This document shows positions 1-13,500 of a DNA stretch of 64,000 nucleotides, piece after piece. Origin of the DNA: Balanoglossus misakiensis (Eukaryota; Hemichordata); contig CM082584.2 of assembly GCA_040954595.2 (NCBI GenBank), forward strand, positions 5,332,001 to 5,396,000. The letters are read 5' to 3'. The notes below the pieces were generated by a model, which was not told the DNA's origin, searched no databases, and saw nothing but the letters and a program-made list of their open reading frames with translations. A program made the translations under genes and the position numbers. Numbering within the stretch: position 1 is the first letter of the stretch; each line of letters begins with the position of its first letter.

Positions 1-704
1 AATGAATTCACCACCTGGAACTAAACTAGGTATCAAGCAAAATGTCTGCATTATTGTGGCATGGTGTCACAATTTTTTATTTTTAAAGACCTGGACCAAC
101 TTGTTGATGATTATTGCACAAACGTAAGAACTTGAGCACAGATCATCTGAAAAAAATGATGGGTGATCAGATTGTTGTCATGGATACCGAGTGTAAATCA
201 CCGGGAAACAATTGCCTTGACTTGCCTACACCCCACTGCTATGAAAAGTCAAGTTACAAAAAGAGTAATAGAGTAATACTGCTTTTCTGAGTCAATAAAT
301 GGCAAACAAACATATATCTTGTGTCACAGCTGCGAGAAAGCCAAAACGGAAAACAAGCAAAACACTTCGTCTCAAAATATTAAGTACTGCTCATACTTCA
401 TATAAAAATTCTAAATTTATTCTGATATGCAAATAATAGCTTAATTTTGTCCGCAAGCATTTTAGAATCATTGTACATACTTTTCACATGATATCTTATA
501 TGTTATCATACTAAGTCATATCAAATATAATATCTAGCATTAAAATAATCTTATATATTAACTGCCCCAGCAGTTTCTTACAATTTTCACTTATCAATAC
601 TTATTATTACAATCAATTAACATGTTAATTTGAGACAACACCCAAGTAGAATTCCAGCTATGATTGTCAGTCAGTATGGATGGCTTCAAAGTCGACCCAC
701 TGGA
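1..704 (-). other. GLIS 3' UTR and downstream sequence
   Basis: AT-rich, without coding features. The best minus-strand AATAAA downstream of the stop is at 421-416, about 285 nt beyond the TGA, so the mRNA may end near position 390-400. This is inferred from the hexamer only. Confidence 0.3.
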
Positions 705-814
705 TCAGTCGGCATAGATGGCCGATAGTTGACTCGGACATCGATCCACCGCATTCAACTGTAACATCTCGTTATCCAAACGGCCGTAATCACTTGGTGT
801 ATTTGGTAAATCAC
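705..814 (-). CDS. GLIS3: GLIS exon 10, C-terminus and stop
   Basis: This 110-bp terminal coding exon covers residues 1021-1055 and the TGA at 707-705. It ends [14 protein letters not shown], which matches the conserved VDRCPSQLS tail of GLIS3 and confirms that the 3' end of the gene is reached. Confidence 0.95.
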
Positions 815-3800
815 CTGTAACACACACAAAACAAAAAATAACTTAAAAATTCATCTGCATCACAGTAAAAATATTTCTTATGATTTCACAACTTTCAAAC
901 CAAAATTAGTTCACATCAATGTACTTTCTGAGGGGTGTCATGAATAAATAACACAAATAGTAAATGGATATGGCTGGTGATCTGAATTTTAATGCATAGC
1001 CCGGTCATCAACATCCATTGAGACTTTCTATGCTCTATTTTCTTTGTAATATGAAAGGTTTTTGAAAAAAGGAAATTTAAAATAAAATAAAAATTGTACA
1101 TGTTATACCATTTAATAGATCAAATTCAATGAATATCTGGAGAATTAGGAAGTACATTGAAACCTGTCATTATGAACTCCACTCTAATCAGGACACCTGT
1201 CTATTAAGGACAGTTTTTCTGGTTCCAGCAATGATGTAACCTACCCCTGTCATTGAGTGAGTGAGCTGATAACGCTCTCTCTATGGTCACCGATCTGGCC
1301 GACAACACCCTCTCCATTTTCTCCAGCGTGTCGTACGGCACAGTGGGCGACAGCGTTTCTTCAAACGTGGGTATATTTGCAAAATGTCGTGGGCTGGGAT
1401 GTCGCATGTGGTGATGAATCATGGTGTTGTTACAACGTTGGATTAGATGACGGTGTTGATGAGAGTCAATCGTCTGATAGATCCGCTGCTGATCTGGGCT
1501 GTTTTGATGACCGGACTCGTCCATTGGTACAGGGGGCTGTGACATCACAAGACCTGCAGAGGGACCACGTGCAGAGAAAGAGTGAAATAAAAGATATGTT
1601 TCTGCCAATTAAAGCTAAAGGGATTTCTTACTTTCTCTTTGAATACCAGTAGACCAACTGAGATTTCAGAGGTGTGATAACACACATGCACATTGTTTTC
1701 TCAAAGGAAGAAGGTCACAATATCTGATGCCATGATAATAAATACTTGCTCCAAACCAACATGATGCAACACTAAATGCAAAAGATTCTTTGACAAAAAT
1801 TGTTATATTACATGTAAGAAAACAGACAAATCTCTACCACTTGAAGTTTCAAAATATCTTAACTGCGAAAATGATGACACATAATAAACAATCTTTATTG
1901 CAGTTGTAATCCGAAAAACATGAGCTGATGCAGCATAGTCGAACTTGCAGTGAAAATGCAAAATAAAATTGGCAGAACTGCAGGAGTGTGGCAAGTTAAC
2001 TGTAAACAAGTTTCCCGCCCATTTTATTCTGACCGCTCGAAGTGGATGACTGCCCTCTAGAGTCGGACATGCGCTGAAGCCAAATGTCAAAACAGCAATA
2101 TTGAAACCATCTGCAAACAGATTATAAACTGTTTAACAAGCCCAGGGCTTTGACCTTTAAATACAAGCAACTTGTTTTCCTAACCATCTAATATGATATA
2201 CCAAGGGCCAACACACCAGTGTAACTCTTAAATAACCTAAACCCACGAGAAAGCATTAAACTGGCCGACCTTAAAAATAACACACGATCAGTCTGTGACA
2301 AACAGGCTTCTACACAAGTCAATCGACAAAGTTTTCAGAGTGTGACAGGAAATAGGCATTCTTACACCATCTTGTACAAATGAAACATTTGACCCGAGAG
2401 GTCAAATAATGTAAGGTTCTCCACCTATTTTTTTTTTCGTTCACATCGACGCGACCTGACATCCGATTGACCTTGATCTCAAACCCACATATACAGCCAA
2501 CTGCAAGCAGATTTTAACTTTACAGTTGTACTCTCTGAAATTAAACAGATGTCTGCTTTCTACAAATCATTTCAGGGTCTGCCTCATAATTTTACGGGCA
2601 GAGCGAAAACACTTGCACTGAATTTATAAAAGTTGTCAGGTTGTTCAATGTGGAATTTATCCAGTCTTTGTGGTTGTCTGTCTATTTCAAACCAGGCCCA
2701 ATGTTTGTCCAGAAGTTGAAAGTAAATGTCAAACCAGTTATTTAACCAATCAAAATTTGGTAATTTATATATAACAATTCAAACCTATAACCATTCACAA
2801 CTTTGGCAGTTGTCTATTCATTTGTGGAAATCATGGCAGATTAACTGTATCTTTTGAAATGTTGGTAGTTAGTTATCTAACCAAATTTTGGTAGTTTTCT
2901 AACCAAGCTTTGGTAGTTATCTAGCCAAATATTTTGTAATTACAGTTCAGTTCACACCAATGCTGGTTACCCATTGTTAGAATTGTGGTATTCTAGTCAT
3001 ACTTTTAACTTTGGTATCTATCAATGCAAATCCATGGCAATAACTACATGTACTGCAAATGATTCAACGCAAGCAGCACCCATGATTAAACGGCACAAAA
3101 ACATAACTTTGCTACTTTTGCTACGCACCAGGAAAAGTTAATGTAAAGTGTGTTTCAATAAAAAAAAAAGGTGCCACCACATGTCTTGGCAACACCCGTT
3201 TATTTTCGGGATGACAGGGCGTAGATGACAAACCCGAGTGACTAGTCTGGGGGAGGTGTGAAACAGCCTGTTAGACCAATGCGATGACTAGGTAAGAGGT
3301 GTGAGAAATTCAAATGTTCGATATATAAAATCCATATGTGCTAAAATCATGACTCTAATTGGCTGAATTTACTTACATCTCAATATCAGAGTTGAAAAAA
3401 TCTGTGATCAACCAGACTCAGGTACTTAGGTGTAAACCTGAGACTTGAACATCGCCAGATCGATTATGAAGACCATAATCATTAGAGGGGTCTATACAAT
3501 TGGTATGCCCCACTATGGCCAATCACAGCTGAGAGTTGGTGAGCCTCGATTAGCGGTTTCCAAAATATTGTTTTGCCAAAATGACAACCACATCTTATGG
3601 TCCAAATTTTAGCACATCATAATAAGAACATTATCAGGGCAATGAAAATCAAAGTGTAAAGAAATACAAGTGCAGTAAGGTCAGTGAGCCCTCTAGAATC
3701 TTCAATTATTTTTCAGCTTATTACTCTTGTCATATTCATTCCTGGTAGCAATTTTTTCATCAAGACTTTGATTGACTTTTGGCAATGTCTCAGACAGTGC

Positions 3801-6800
3801 AGGAAATTTCTGAGAAAGGGATTTTTGACCAAAAATGACAAAAAATGTCTCAAAATGACCCAAACTCTTGTTAGTGTGTATCTGTAGAAAGAGAAGTGTC
3901 TGTATAATACCTTGTCCCTGTACAGATGCAGGAGGCAGCGTCGACTGTGATGTAACCACGGACGATGCCACAGGTGGTCTGACTTTCATCGCCACACTAA
4001 GCGACGGTTGAGGCTGTCTCCGTGGCAACAAGGCAGGTGGATAAGAACGTCTGGTCGGGCTCACTTGATGAGTGGTAGTAACATAGTTTCCAGTTCTGTC
4101 AATCAAAGAAAAAACATGATTGGAATATATTTGCATGCGTGTCATGATTTTTTACCATCTCTTTCATTAAATCAGAAGAGTGAAAATTCAAACCACAGAC
4201 AGAGGATACTTGCCATCAACACATGTAATAGCCCATGTAGAAATGTACTTAGGAGTGTCATGAACGTCAGATGATGTATAAAAGAAATATTTACATGTCA
4301 TTATACAGCTATTTTGACTTGCTGCAGTTAAATATTGTGAACGCAAAGTGCAACAGGTGTAGTTTTGACGGCAATGACCTGCTTTTATACCAGTTGTGTG
4401 ATAAATATTTCATCCATTCATCATTCCACCATTCTCTTAGTCAATCGATTTAATCTTGTATAACACAACTATCAACTTATCAAAACCATTCTAGTTCAGA
4501 AATTGATACAGTTATTACTCTCAGAATTGTAATTAATTTACATTTCACACAAAGACATTACGTGGGGAAAATAGCCACATGGCGAATTATTAAAAAACTA
4601 ACATGATATTGTCATCCACCAATTTTAGTTATTTGCGACAATTTTTACTTGCTATTGCCAGATTTGACTTGAAGCCCGGTTTACAAAAAAAAATGCTATT
4701 TTAATTATTTAGGACTGCAAGAATCCATATCACTCATAATGTCTAAAACTAATGGCTTTTTTCACAAACTTAATTGGAACCATGGAAACAGCCAGCATTC
4801 TTTGATAAATTCCTGATATGGCATCTTGCTGTGAAGACAACATTTTGATTTAAGACTGCTAATTGTTACCGTGGCAACCATAGAAGGCAGAAGTGGATGT
4901 GAATGGAATGACAGGAATTAGGTTGATTTTCTCCGAGGTCGGAGGTCATCCACACAATGGTTACACAACTCAAATTACACACTCTTATTCAAATTTTGGT
5001 CGAGAATTAAACACACAGTGACTAGTTCGGAATTCATCTCGCCTTCTCTTTCATTTTGTCTCATAAAATTTGACGATGTCCAGTTCAGCTGTATGTTTAG
5101 AATGATATTTGCAATGAAGTTTACCACGTCTGCTCACGGCCTGACCTTTTTTTCCATTAAAATCCAACACAAGAGAGTGTCTATGATTACACCGAAGAAT
5201 GCATTTAACTTTTCCTCCATTTTTCTGCTTGTTTAAACTCAAATTTAATGCTTGAATAATGTTACCATATGTAAATACTTATCCATCATTTTATTTTCTG
5301 TTACGGTGCCAACACGAATTATTCAAATTCCTCCATTTGCACAATCTCCTTACACACATGAATGTGATTGTTCGAACAAGTCAGTGTCAATGACACAGTT
5401 CCCACTTGGATCAACCCATTGGCGATATTACAGCTTTAATTACACACAAAATGCACTGCAACTTTTTGGATAATTATCATGAAATTTGTTTTCAAACTGT
5501 AGTAACATTAGCCCATACACATGTATGCACTGAAGTATATACAAGTATTATAAACCCTAAATATGAGTGCATATGCAAGTTTTAACCAGATCAACAATAA
5601 AGCTTTGCCCATATACATGTATGCACTGAAGTATATACAAGTATTATAAACCCTAAATATGAGTGCATATGCAAGTTTTAACCAGATCAACAATAAAGCT
5701 TTGCCGCAAGCAAAAAATGGCCGCCAAAATAGGAAAACGCAAAATACAATGAAAACGGTGCATTCACCTCTGATGCCAGGCAACCATTTTGTTACACAAT
5801 TTGTTTGGACCTATGTCATTGAAATTTCCAGTTCTGATGTGGTTGCAGAAATAATTTTGGACCAACTAACAGTTGTCAAAATTCCTTTTGTTGAGAGAAG
5901 ACCCTTTTTTACAATGGACATACTTTGGCAATTTTTCACAAGATTACAGTGAAACAGTTATGGCTGGATCAAATGTCTGTGCCTTTCAAGGACTACAAGT
6001 ATTATCTTTTAACCCTTTCACCCCCAGTTCCCTCTATAGAGATCCTGGTTTACCGTAGAAAACAACGTATTTGGAGTAAAACATGGTGGGGAAAGGATTA
6101 AAAAAAGTGTACCCTGGCCTAGTCTGCTGAAACTCTATGGAAAAGTACAAATTTTCAACACACCAATATCAATAACATGATTATTTCTTACCTATCTCTG
6201 TGGTCTTCAACTATATTCATCTGTTGACTTTGACCTTGGCCAAGAGGACTTCCTGTCATACTGTGGACAGGCGAGGGATGGTTGCTATAGCTACTGGCAG
6301 CAGTAGCTGTTCCACTTCGACTTGAATGTGCACTGGAGTAGATGCCTGTAATCCAAAATAGAGTGAATTCTTAAGAACCATTCAAGCAGTTTGCCGCTTC
6401 AACAAGCTGCACTTTTGAGATTAGAGCTTTCATAATGTCTAGAGCATTTCAAATTAATGCAGCAGTAAATAGATAAATGCTTTCGGTAAAAATAAGAACA
6501 GAAATTTGACACAATTTCCAATGTGTACGATCAGAGAATTTTATCATTTTGGACTCAAAATATCTTAAACTTTCTAAGTGTGGGGTTACTAGAAGTACAA
6601 GTACATGTTCACTGATATGCATAGGGTTCAGTATACAAAACGACCAGAAGTTCCTATTACCCATTGAACCAAACTATTACAGCTGGTTGATTGGTCAGGG
6701 AAACTTCCCACAATGCCCTGTAGGGGGCATAGTCCTAACATTGTATTCAGTTGTCATAAATTCATCTTACTTTTATGCATGATGTGAAATGAGTGTTTTT

Positions 6801-9800
6801 GTGTAAAAGTCACAGGTCAAAGTTCACTGTTTTTCCACCAACTCAGAAAGAACTGATCCATGAAGGAACATTGGCTCTGGTCAGCCACCTGAAATTGCAT
6901 GAAGTGCAGCACAAAAGAACATGCAAGTTGATATGCCTTGTTTGTGCATGTGCCAATTTTGGAAAGAAATTGGTTCATGCTTGTTATTCAATGGCACTAC
7001 TTACTCTAGTTGAATATCTACCAATCGCAATAGGCTACTTTCGTTTAAAAGATTCCATTCCTTGTGAAGTGGACTTTTACAAACAGATGTTGTTACAGGG
7101 TGGTGGGTAGGGACAAAACGTTTAGATAGTTCTGGGTAGCTCTAACTAAACGTCATTTTACGGTAAATACCGGTCAAGTCTTTTCAAATTGTCATCCAAG
7201 GATGTCATTGACACCACTGAACATTTACTGCTGGCTTGATGTAAGGTGACATTGGCCGTCCAACATTTCTGAGGAGCTTTCTTGGGGAGGGTGGAGCCTA
7301 CTGGGGTGGGGGTGTCCCTTTGCCATGACTTGAAGGGGGAATTTGCTTCCGGATTCATTTTTAATACACAACATCCATGTACACTCACAAACCTTTATTC
7401 ACAAAGTTAATTTGATGTAACAATGTTCACTCTAAAATGTATTCCACAATTCACGGATATTAATCGCCTGTTGAACTTTGAATTTGATACAGACCATTCT
7501 ACAAACAACTGAGTGATAACCTATGAATTAATTCTCAAACAGAAATCAATCTGCATATCTCTGTTGAAGAGTTCAACTGACAGGGATTAATAAGGGGCTG
7601 TGAATAATTAAAACAAGTAAGTGCCTGGTTGACATTTTTGTTTCTGGGGGTGAGGTTAAGCCTTATTTTGATTATCATGCACAAATTTTGCACTTAAATA
7701 GTTTGGTGAATTACTTTTACAAGTTTCGAATCAGAGAATATGCACAATGCAAATAATGCAGAGCATATTTGGAAAATAATTAGTACCAATATCATTAACA
7801 TAATATTGGTCATGTTAACTTTGTTCCTATACATCATTGTACATACATGTTACGATTTTAAAATTATATGTAGTTTGATCTGACACTGGTTTAGACAAAC
7901 AAAGATCTGATCTCGCTGAAAGTATTTCCTGTCTTGTATGGGGCACCCATGCAGTGTCACCCTGTAACAGTTGCAACACCTGACCTTCATAAAGACAGTA
8001 TCATAACGGGGAAATCAACAAAGTGTGAAACAGAATATGTAATGTCGTACTGCCTGTCACATCTCAATTCTTAATACCTGTAGCGAAATGGGGAGTCAAA
8101 TGGCATATAAGTTTGTGCTAAGGGGTCAAACATAGTATCGCTTGATGCCAGGGGGTGAAGGTGGTCGTGAGGTTACAGGGTTGGGGTCATCATGGCCGTG
8201 GGTATGGGTCCAATAAGATGCTGTGAGTTGCTAGTGAGTCAAAGTACGGTAGGTGCAGCCACAATGTATAACTGCGACGATGTACATCATGTCGAACAAT
8301 GCGTCATTACTTTTCATCACATTTCCAATATATACTTTGAAATAACAATATATTGGATGGCAGGGTCTCTCTGAACAGTGTATGGTAACAATGTGGTACG
8401 TCACACATTTGCAGTTCTGACAATATTCTCCCTTTAATGTTAAAGGGTGAAGATCGTCTTATGTGCATATGCCAAACCAGAGACTATGGTTACGAAAGTT
8501 GTAAACAGTCAGTCAATGCCATTAAGGCAGTGTGCTGTCCTAACATTGTTTGTACGCATGAAATTACGCACATGCGCATAAAACGATCATTGGCTTCTAA
8601 ATGTCAAAAGACAGGTTTAATTGTAACTTCCAGTTTGATTTTAGTAGCTTATTACCTGGATAGACATCTGATGAAGTGCCCGGCACGGACGAATGAGGTG
8701 AACGACCCAAGCCACTGTCGCTTAAATCCATGGGGCTGCCATGGCTGTCTGTTGGTGGCGGTATAGGCTGTAGTGGTTGTATTGTCAAACATTCTGTCAA
8801 CATGTCTTGATGTGTGCCATATTCACCAGTCGTTCGAAACTGAAATTTAAAAAAAAATTATCAAGATGGGAGTTGTCACAGAATATTAGCAAAGTCTACT
8901 TCATTCTGCAGATAACACTGGCAATTTAAGAAATGAGTTTATGAAAGAATTGAATGAAATTCTTTGTTATAGCCATCCTGTTTTCCGAAAAACTGAATTA
9001 TAGAATTATCCCTGAGGAAGTTTAGATGTGTAATGTTAAGCATCTCAAAATAGACCATGCATGCACAGATTGTATTCAAGTCTGATGTATTTGTCAACAA
9101 AATTAACAATTGGTACATATACACATGACTTGATGACAAGCAGAAAACTGGGCATGCTGGGATACTATACAGAGGAGAACAAGAAAATGCATTTGATACA
9201 GAAAATAAAAATACTGAAAAACAGCCATAAATTACACATAGTGGAGCTTCATACCTATTTTTGTCCCATTTTTCAAGATATTCAAATATTAAGAAGAACC
9301 TTTACCTTTTTGCGAGCCTGCTGCTCCTTGGCTGTGTGGGCTTTGACATGTTTCCTTAATGAACTTGGATCAGTATATCGCTTGGTACATCCTGGAATCT
9401 GGCATGCATATGGTTTCTGTAGTTCAAAAAATCACATACAATACCCAGTGAATATAACAAGGCTATGGTTAATAAGTCTTTGTTCATTGACACAATCCCC
9501 CTGGGTTACATACCCAATCCACTTCCTTCATCCACACACTAATTATTACTGAATATGATAACTTACAAGTCTAAGTTTAATCTACAATACTTAAATGATA
9601 CTTAAAGAATAACATGATTTGAAAAGAAGAATAAATTGCAGATCATGCCAAAACAAACCACTCCAACATTTTATGTTATTGCATCATCAACAAATTTGCA
9701 AAGTTATTATTACAATTTGGCAAACCTATTGCCATGTGCCTTATATTACTGATTATGCAAATTCAGCCACAATACAATTTCATTGGCTCATATGCTACTT

Positions 9801-10541
9801 AGCCAGATGTAGAGAGTCAGCAGCAACAAAACCCAAATGCCCAAAAAGGGAAAAATGCTGCCTCAGAAAAACAGATAAAAGTTACATCATAGTGCGATTC
9901 TACATCACGAAAAAACACACACCACTGATGCAAGGGCGTAAGGATATTGTATGGACACTAGAGAAAGTAAAACGCTCGTGATCATGATTAATTCTGACAT
10001 ATACTTAAACAGAAAGTTCTGTAATATCTACTGGACTATCTCACTGGCAACTCTACAGGGTGTACATTACTGGCACAACCCTCTTTTATGGTGACTTCCT
10101 CAGACGTGGTATGGTTTCCCACAGTTAAAACTGGAAATAATATTTCATGCTTATAAACAATGCTATCTTTTTTCAGGTTTTTATACATTTGCCTCCAACT
10201 TTAGGCATTAACAAATGTTTACTGTGTCATATGTTAACGTTATCATTTTTCATGATAAAAGTAGCACCAAGAGCAATGTGCTCCCATTTCAACAGAATAC
10301 ACTAGCACTTATCATATCAAGTATCATACATGTAACTTGTAAGTGACCAATATTCAACATAAACCTAGCTCTACCAAGAAGATAACACACAATTTATCAG
10401 GTAACACTGGTACCGTAAAGTTGTCATAATTTATTCACATTTGGTTTTCAGGATGAAGAGATTATACCGCCTTTCGTTTCTCCTACTACCCTACTCTATA
10501 AGTACGTACGTACGTATGTACGTACATACATAGATACATAG

Positions 10542-10581
<40 letters not shown>

Positions 10582-13500
10582 GAGACAGATAGACACCTAT
10601 AGATCCCATAAGCTCCAACTGCTCATATGAGAGCTTAAAACGGTAATTGAGCTGCACACAAGAGAATCCTTCTTGAAAAGTAGAACATGAGCCAATAAAA
10701 CATGATTTATTTCCCGAGTAAAGTGGTAAATGTTGTAAAAGATTAAATCACATAGACAAAAAGATCTGGTTCATAGCTGCAGTGCTAGGAGTCCCAGGAA
10801 TGGTAATGCATACAGTTTAGTGTTGAGCTGTCACTTGGAGTCACACGACTGATGGGTGAAGTGGTTGCACTACAATATAACCGGCACAGAATGAGTGACA
10901 CTGTCGTCTCTCTGACCCTTCTACGTAAATCAGTGTTGGTAAAACTCGATTTGCTAAACAAACACTTGTTGGAAATGTAATCATAAAAGCCAATTCATAT
11001 GTAAAATGTGTTTTAAGTATAAATAGTGCAGGGGTGGTGCGAGTGACTGCCTCTATACACATGTCATCGTGATCAACAACCGGCTAGTCTACATTAAACA
11101 ATATCTTTGGAGTCGGCAACACTAAACTCTGAGGTCAAAGGTCAGGTGGAGTCAGCCCGGTGGATAAGAGATGGCAAAACACAGGACAACTTTCCCTTTT
11201 CAAAATCTACCAGCTGTTTTCCGTAACTCTCCATGACACTGTGTTGTGAAAGGTCTGACAGACTCCCAAAGATATCTACCAGCCCTGACCATTAAACACA
11301 CACAAAATACACTGGATTCTTTTTCCTGAAGATCCAATTCTGATGAAGAAATATAACAACTGAATGACCCAGTGGTTGACACAACTCCACTGTGATATTT
11401 GACATAGTCCAAGCATATGGGAATTGATTGTGCTTGTTTATCAAAGTTGACTGACCAGCTCTTTTAAACATGACTATCAGACTAACATTGAGTCATTTTA
11501 ATGACATACAGTGCCCACTCAATCAAATTTTAGAAAAGGGGGGGGGGGGGGGTATGTCTTATGTTCTAAGAAATTATACCACAAAATTCTGCACAACATG
11601 GCAGACAAATGATAATCATATCTCAATGAAAATTCACATGCTTGTGTTGAGTAGTTTTTTCCACCAAAAGTTGAACAAAATTGTACTTCATGCCAGGGGG
11701 TCATATCTGGCAAGGAGAACTGTAATATCTCCAAGTATAATTGCTAGGGAGTGCCTGCATCCCCATCTAGATGAAACACAGTTCCATATTTCATTTTTGT
11801 ACATTCTTGAGAAGTCTCAACACAAGATGATCAAACATTGGCTTCACTGCATCACACACAAACTGTGGCAAACGTCAAACAACAAAGCTACAAACACAAA
11901 GGAATCAGCTTTGATAAAAAAAAAACAAAAAAAAAGTACTTACGGTGTCTAAATGAGTTCTTTGGTGCTTTGCCCTGTCGGAAGAGTTGCTGAATGCCTT
12001 GTTGCAACCGGTGAACTGACAAAGATAAGGTCTCTCTCCAGTGTGCGACCGTAAGTGAATCTTCAAATTCTCCAGTCGCGAAAATGCCTTATTGCAACCT
12101 TCAAACTGAATCAAAGAACAGGAATTAAAATCAGTATACCAACATGACTTATATATTATCAGGATAAAAATATATGATACAGACTTTGACAAATATTTAA
12201 ACAGAACGACGGTTCTTAACCTTAAACTCTTTCTGCATCACTGAACAACTTATAAACATCACATAAAGTCAACAAATTCATTTGAAATCAAAATATAACT
12301 TCCAGACAAGTGGCATATGCTAATCTGAAGGAAAGTTAGCAGCACTGAGCAGACGGAAAAATTTCCGATATCCACATACAGGGATAGACCCTCAACTTTA
12401 TATAAGCACCAAAAAAATGGCTTTCAAATAAAAACGTTTCAATGTGGACTCAATATCAATATGTATGTGAAAAAGTCAAAAATGCAGGAAGTAGAATAAA
12501 TTGAATCAGTGTGTCCATTAAAGTTGGGATATTTACTGACAACGTGAAAAAATCTTATTTCCTGGTAGCAGTATCTGTGCAATGCATATTCTTGCTTGGA
12601 ATTTGTGAAAACAATTACACCAAAATCTTATTGCAAATGTGGAACTGATTATCAAAATACAGTTACCCCTCCCACCCACCCACAAAGAAATTGAGTTTTA
12701 CCATGCATGTTTCAATTTTCCATGGACCCCTAATCATTGACTCAGATACTCACACACATACAATAATTTATCTTACAGCATTTGCACATTTAGCTGATAT
12801 TGAAATGAATATATATCTCAGCATGATCTCAGTGAAAAGTCATGTGAAAACTATTCAAGTTTCAGGTGCATATAGAAAGGTTATAGCATTTGTTCCCTGC
12901 TAAAAAAGATTTATTTATCAATTCACGTTCAAATATTAAGTTGTGTTTTAGAGGTAAAATCTTCCGAATTGCATGAAGGTAAAATTTGAAGTTTAATTCT
13001 GCGATTTGAAGTTTAATTCTGAGATTTCACATGCGCTCTGTGTTGGGTGTAGCTGTCGTTTGGTCATTGCAGGTCAAATGTTGATGAGAAGTAGCGTGGG
13101 CGAGGATGGGACTCTGCAAAAGTCACTGGCCTTGCCTTGACTTGGTTTCTAACATTGAGTTGTGCCTTAGAGGTAAAATCTTCGAATTGCATGAAGGCAA
13201 AATTTGAAGTTAAATTCCGAATTTGAGAGGCGATAGGTCATCGCAGGTCAAATGTTGAGGAGAAGTAGTGTGAGCGAAGTTACGACTCGGCAAAAGTCAC
13301 TGGCCTTGCCTTGGTTTCTACAGTGCGGCCAGTACTTCTGAGAATTGTCCATAAATCCAGCAGAGACTATCAGGCCTCTCTCACCCAGCCCTTACAAACT
13401 ACACACCCATGAGCTTGCACTAGTGGGTTCACCCACCCTAAATCATGCCCCATACAATAAGCAACAGCATTGTCTGCCAGTGGAACGAAACAGTGCTGAG

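Larger units (their letters stand above)
4096..6191 (-). other. GLIS intron 7
   Basis: A 2.1-kb intron holding the 96-bp tandem duplication (5511-5702) and a family-A MITE (6009-6101) that ends 90 bp from the exon-7 donor. Nothing else is recognised. Confidence 0.6.
9417..11943 (-). other. GLIS intron 4
   Basis: A 2.5-kb intron containing a compound microsatellite (10499-10594), a short fragment at 10254-10300 similar to sequence at 48.12 kb, and a 15-G run (11538-11552). ORFs here show no domain features. Confidence 0.55.

Noticed and set aside
5508-5783. 91-codon minus-strand ORF with internal repeat
   Set aside because: The repeat comes from the 96-bp DNA duplication being a multiple of three; it is not protein evolution.
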